From NCBI GenBank assembly GCA_937881155.1, contig CALGFI010000225.1:1-17934 (forward strand): DNA of 17,934 nucleotides. The letters are read 5' to 3'. This DNA is from an uncultured bacterium (lineage in GTDB: Bacteria; Actinomycetota; UBA4738; HRBIN12). Positions 15,120 through 17,934 of this stretch are shown here, piece by piece. Position numbers and translations under genes: made by a program. How positions within the stretch are numbered: the stretch's first letter is position 1; each line of letters opens with the position of its first letter. Under the pieces are notes generated by a model, which searched no databases, was not told the DNA's origin, and was given only the letters and a program-made list of their open reading frames with translations.

Positions 15120-15821
15120 TCAGGCGGCGGTTCGGGCCCGGTAGTCGTCCAGGATCGCAGCCGTCTGCGTCGCGCCGATGCGGTCGACGCCGACCGAGAT
15201 CACCTCGAGCAGCGCGTCGAGCGTTCGCACGCCACCGGCGGCCTTCACGCGGACCCGCTCCGAGACGGCGCCTCGCATCAGCAGGAGGTCCTCGATCGTC
15301 GCCCCGCCCGGCGCGAAGCCGGTAGAGGTCTTCACGTAGTCAGCGCCCGCCGCCTCGACCAAGCGGCTGCCGCGGAGCTTCTCGTCGTCGCTCAGGTACG
15401 CGTTCTCGAGGATTACCTTCACGAGGGCGTGGCCGGCGGCGGCGTCGACCACCGCCCCGATGTCCTCGCGTACCCGATCGTCCTCGCCGGAGCGGAGCCA
15501 CCCGATGTTGATCACCATGTCGAGCTCGGTCGCGCCGTCGACCATCGCCCGTTCGGCCTCGAAGACCTTCGTCTCGGTGCGGTGCGCGCCGTGCGGGAAG
15601 CCCACCACGGTCCCGACGGCCACCGCGGTCCCCCGCAGGGGCTCCGCGGCGAGCACGACGTCCGCGGGACGCACGCACACCGAGGCGACGTCGTACCGGG
15701 CGGCGAGCTCACACCCCTCTCGTACCTCGGCGAGGGTGAGCTCGGGGCGGAGCAGCGAGTGGTCGATCGTCTTCGCCAGGCGTTCGTACGTCACGTCGCG
15801 AACGGTGAGTGGGGTCTCCAT
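15120..15821 (-). CDS. deoC: Deoxyribose-phosphate aldolase (DeoC family), 233 aa
   Basis: The class I aldolase barrel is clear: Asp101 (ATELDMVINIG), Schiff-base Lys164 (DYVKTSTGF) and Lys193 (RVKAAGGVRT) match the catalytic Asp102, Lys167 and Lys201 of E. coli DERA. SVCVRP corresponds to the usual CVNP loop. In the phosphate loop the common GxSS/GASAG is replaced by GATQT (216-220), so the substrate could differ somewhat from deoxyribose 5-phosphate. DeoC normally splits deoxyribose 5-phosphate to glyceraldehyde 3-phosphate and acetaldehyde. ATG 15821 is the natural family start. The gene ends 19 bases from the end of the GntR-ROK gene (convergent). A HutC-type operator lies 31-40 bases before its start, which suggests control by the adjacent GntR protein. 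Confidence 0.92.
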   Translation of the reverse strand: METPLTVRDVTYERLAKTIDHSLLRPELTLAEVREGCELAARYDVASVCVRPADVVLAAEPLRGTAVAVGTVVGFPHGAHRTETKVFEAERAMVDGATELDMVINIGWLRSGEDDRVREDIGAVVDAAAGHALVKVILENAYLSDDEKLRGSRLVEAAGADYVKTSTGFAPGGATIEDLLLMRGAVSERVRVKAAGGVRTLDALLEVISVGVDRIGATQTAAILDDYRARTAA

Positions 15822-15851
15822 GACCTCATCATCCTCGATGGTTCGACCACC

Positions 15852-15861
15852 TGTCTATACA
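15852..15861. promoter_or_regulatory. Second GntR/HutC-type operator TGTCTATACA, before deoC
   Basis: One base differs from the perfect palindrome at 13409. It lies in the 52-base gap between the SDR stop and the deoC ATG. On the minus strand TATAGA (15859-15854) inside it could be a -10 box with a start near 15847; no fair -35 is present. The repeated motif in two separate spacers of one locus supports it as a true operator. Confidence 0.65.
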
Positions 15862-15873
15862 TTTCCCGGACGC

Positions 15874-16659
15874 TCAGCGCTCCCCCGGCTCCGCGACGCT
15901 CCAGCCGCCGTCCACCGACAGCACCTGGCCGGTGACGAACCGCGCGTCGTCCGAGAGCAGGAAGCAGGCGGCCGACGCCACCGCCTCGGGGGGCAGCATG
16001 CCGCCGGCGAGCGGCTGCTTGGCGCCGAGGTAGGCAACGATCTCGGGGTCCTCGGCCGCCCGGCGCGACATCGGGGTGGCGACGAGGCCAGGCGCGACGG
16101 CGTTCACCCGGATCCGGGCCGGGGCATACGACGCCGCCGCCGCGCGGACGAACGAGCGCGCCGCACCTTTGGCCGCCGCGTACGCGTGCGTCTCGAAGTA
16201 CCTCGGCGACGGGTGCTCGGCGAGGACGCTCGTGACGATCACGATCGATCCGCCCTCGCCGACGTCGAGCATCGCGCGAACGACCGCGCGGACGGCGAGG
16301 AACATGGGTTCGGCATTCATGACGAACGTCTCGCGCCACCCTTCGAGCGGCAGGTCGTGCACCGGCCCGTCCCCGAACCGGCGTCCGCTGCCGCCCACGA
16401 CGGCGAACAGGCCGTCGATCCGTCCGTAACGGTCGCGGCACCGGGCCACGGCGACCGCGGCCTCCGTCTCGTCGCGCAGGTCGGCGACGGCCCATTCGAC
16501 GCCGTCCCCGACCTCGCCCGCGAGCCGCTCACAATCGGCGGCGTCGTTGGAGACGACGAACACGGCGGCGCCTTCGTCGACGAAGCGCCGGGCGCCGGCC
16601 GTCGAGATGCCGCCGGCTCCGGTCACCAGCACCACCCGGTCCGTCAGGCGGCCGGTCAC
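15874..16659 (-). CDS. Short-chain dehydrogenase/reductase, 261 aa
   Basis: A classical SDR: cofactor motif at 13-20 (TGAGGIST, with a shortened loop compared with TGxxxGIG), Asp60 after strand 3, catalytic Asn115, Ser144, Tyr160 and Lys164 (YAAAK), and the C-terminal FVTGQVLSVDGGW. The Ser-Tyr spacing is slightly longer than the common 13 residues. GTG 16659 overlaps the stop of the FAD protein as GTGA; the frame upstream only shadows that gene. It probably oxidises or reduces a sugar or polyol with NAD(P). It sits between the FAD oxidoreductase and deoC; a regulatory site separates it from deoC, so deoC may also have its own promoter. Confidence 0.92.
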   Translation of the reverse strand: MTGRLTDRVVLVTGAGGISTAGARRFVDEGAAVFVVSNDAADCERLAGEVGDGVEWAVADLRDETEAAVAVARCRDRYGRIDGLFAVVGGSGRRFGDGPVHDLPLEGWRETFVMNAEPMFLAVRAVVRAMLDVGEGGSIVIVTSVLAEHPSPRYFETHAYAAAKGAARSFVRAAAASYAPARIRVNAVAPGLVATPMSRRAAEDPEIVAYLGAKQPLAGGMLPPEAVASAACFLLSDDARFVTGQVLSVDGGWSVAEPGER

Positions 16660-17934
16660 ACGAGTCCTCCCGCCTCGAGTATCCGACGCTGGACCTCGGC
16701 CACGTCGACGTCGGCGACCGGGACCTGGTCGCGCGCGGCGACCGCGACCGCGACCCCGGCGGCCTCCCCCGTCGCGAACGCCTGCGCCGAGTTCCGCAAC
16801 GAGGCCTGGGCGTCGTGCGTGGCCGAGAGGCACCGCCCGACCACGAGCATCCGCTCCACGTCCTGGGGCAACAGGCATCGGAACGGGATCCCATACACCC
16901 CGTCGCCACCGACGGGGATCCACCTCGTGTCGGCCCCGGGCGTGTGGTCCTCGACCGGCGCGGCACAGAGCGCGATCGAGTCCTCGGGCCGGTCGCCGCC
17001 GAGGATCGCGTCGACGTCCAGCACATATCGGCCCACGATCCGCCGGGTCTCGCGGATCCCGATCTGCTGCCCGAGCGCCGAGATGTACGCGTGCTCGCAC
17101 CCCGGCAGCCGGTCGCGGAAGAACCGCAGGTACTCGAACGCCTGTCGGCGGCCCTCCATCTCGGCGTCGGCGAGCGCCCGGGGGTCGGTGGCATCGACGT
17201 TCGGCACCCGGACCCAGTTGACCTGGACGACGCCGGGATGCGGCGTGGGGTGGATCGATCCGTCGTGCCTCGGTAGGCGGTAGGCGCCGGAGCGATCGGC
17301 CTCGGCGACCAGCCGCGTCCGCTCCTCGTGGGGGACGGCCAGGCACCGATCGACGTCGACGCGGGCCATGAAGAAGATCGTGGTCAGGCTCTGCACCCGG
17401 CCCTCGACGGCCGCGACCGCCACGGGCGCTCCGGCCTGGGTCGCGACGACGGCGTCGCCGGTGGCGTCGATCAGGTACCGCGAGCGGCCGGTCCATGAGC
17501 CCGACGTGCGATGCGCGACGTCGAGGGTCCAGCCGTCGTCGTCAGGCCGAGCCCCGGTGACGATCACGTGGAACAACACGTCCACGCCGGCCGCCGCCAC
17601 TAGCTCGTCGAGCAGGACCTTCAGGCGTTCGATGTCGTAGGTGACACCCGGTCCGGCCCCGTACGTGTTCGGCCGCTCGAACGCGTGCCCTTCGTCCAGG
17701 AGGGCCCGCATGATCTCGAAGCCGACGCCCCCAACCACCCGGCGACTGCGTTCCCCGGGGGTCCAGAACCCGTAGGAGGTGTCGACCGCCGCCGCCGTCC
17801 GGCTGCCGCCCAGGAAGCCGTGGCCCTCGAGCAGCACGGTCGACAGGCCGGCCCGCGCGGCGGCGATCGCGGCCCCCACGCCGCCCGGGCCGCCTCCGGC
17901 CACGGTCACGTCGGCGTCGAACAGCGTCCCGCCC
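16656..17934 (-). CDS. FAD-dependent oxidoreductase (FAD_oxidored type), N-terminus beyond the window
   Basis: The open frame continues to the window edge (GGTLFDADVTVAGGGPGG), and the usual family N-terminus extends before this, so a GTG at 17909 is probably not the start. The FAD-binding motif AGGGPGGVGAAIAAARAG is followed by YLIDATGDAVVATQAG, the family's second FAD contact, and near the C-terminus by MLVVGRCLSATHDAQASLR and AQAFATGEAAGVA. Together these match the FAD-dependent oxidoreductases of the PF12831 group, which are frequent in sugar and sugar-acid clusters but of mostly unknown substrate. It overlaps the SDR gene by four bases. About 426 residues are visible. Confidence 0.9.
   Translation of the reverse strand, partial: GGTLFDADVTVAGGGPGGVGAAIAAARAGLSTVLLEGHGFLGGSRTAAAVDTSYGFWTPGERSRRVVGGVGFEIMRALLDEGHAFERPNTYGAGPGVTYDIERLKVLLDELVAAAGVDVLFHVIVTGARPDDDGWTLDVAHRTSGSWTGRSRYLIDATGDAVVATQAGAPVAVAAVEGRVQSLTTIFFMARVDVDRCLAVPHEERTRLVAEADRSGAYRLPRHDGSIHPTPHPGVVQVNWVRVPNVDATDPRALADAEMEGRRQAFEYLRFFRDRLPGCEHAYISALGQQIGIRETRRIVGRYVLDVDAILGGDRPEDSIALCAAPVEDHTPGADTRWIPVGGDGVYGIPFRCLLPQDVERMLVVGRCLSATHDAQASLRNSAQAFATGEAAGVAVAVAARDQVPVADVDVAEVQRRILEAGGLV

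Noticed and set aside
16656..17909. Complete FAD oxidoreductase starting at GTG 17909
   Set aside because: The frame is open to the window edge, and the upstream residues (TLFDADVTV) look like the usual N-terminal strand of the family.
1..17934. CRISPR arrays, tRNA or rRNA genes, transposases, phage genes
   Set aside because: No regular spaced repeats, RNA gene signatures or mobile-element proteins were seen on either strand.

Overview
The window is high-GC DNA with GTG/TTG starts, many four-base GTGA gene overlaps and leaderless-looking promoters. This fits an actinobacterium-like chromosome; no species can be named. No tRNA, rRNA, CRISPR array, insertion sequence or phage gene was seen.

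Left part (1-3731). A partial MMPL/RND-type membrane transporter lies on the minus strand at the window edge. Upstream of it is a small stand-alone Lrp/AsnC ligand-binding-domain protein, and a TetR regulator diverges from that. Next come a small acidic, AT-richer hypothetical gene and a plus-strand Gfo/Idh/MocA oxidoreductase that runs convergently into the main operon.

Centre (3744-11515, minus). This is a compact sugar uptake and catabolism operon read from right to left: CUT2-type (ribose-like) lipoprotein binding protein, double-domain ABC ATPase, two permeases, Gfo/Idh/MocA dehydrogenase, xylose-isomerase-like TIM-barrel enzyme, phosphotriesterase-family lactonase-like hydrolase. Three junctions are GTGA overlaps. 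A perfect 14-bp hairpin separates the binding-protein gene from the ATPase gene. A likely scheme is import, oxidation of a ring hydroxyl, isomerisation or cleavage, then lactone or ester hydrolysis. The substrate cannot be read from the sequence.

Right part (11602-17934). A decayed ROK-family repressor (several frameshifts, core deleted) sits directly upstream of the operon and keeps a good promoter. Next are a SIS-domain sugar-phosphate protein and, divergent from it, a GntR/HutC regulator read in frame into a ROK sugar kinase. A six-G run and a TAATG motif mark the junction, so one base decides between a fusion and two coupled genes. Beyond are deoC, an SDR dehydrogenase and a partial FAD-dependent oxidoreductase, all minus strand.

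Two near-identical HutC-type operators (TGTCTAGACA at 13409 and TGTCTATACA at 15852) lie before the SIS/GntR pair and before deoC. They suggest that one GntR-type protein controls the SIS, kinase and aldolase genes. The whole locus reads as a rare-sugar or deoxy-sugar utilisation island in which a ROK repressor has been lost and a GntR-kinase unit is present.
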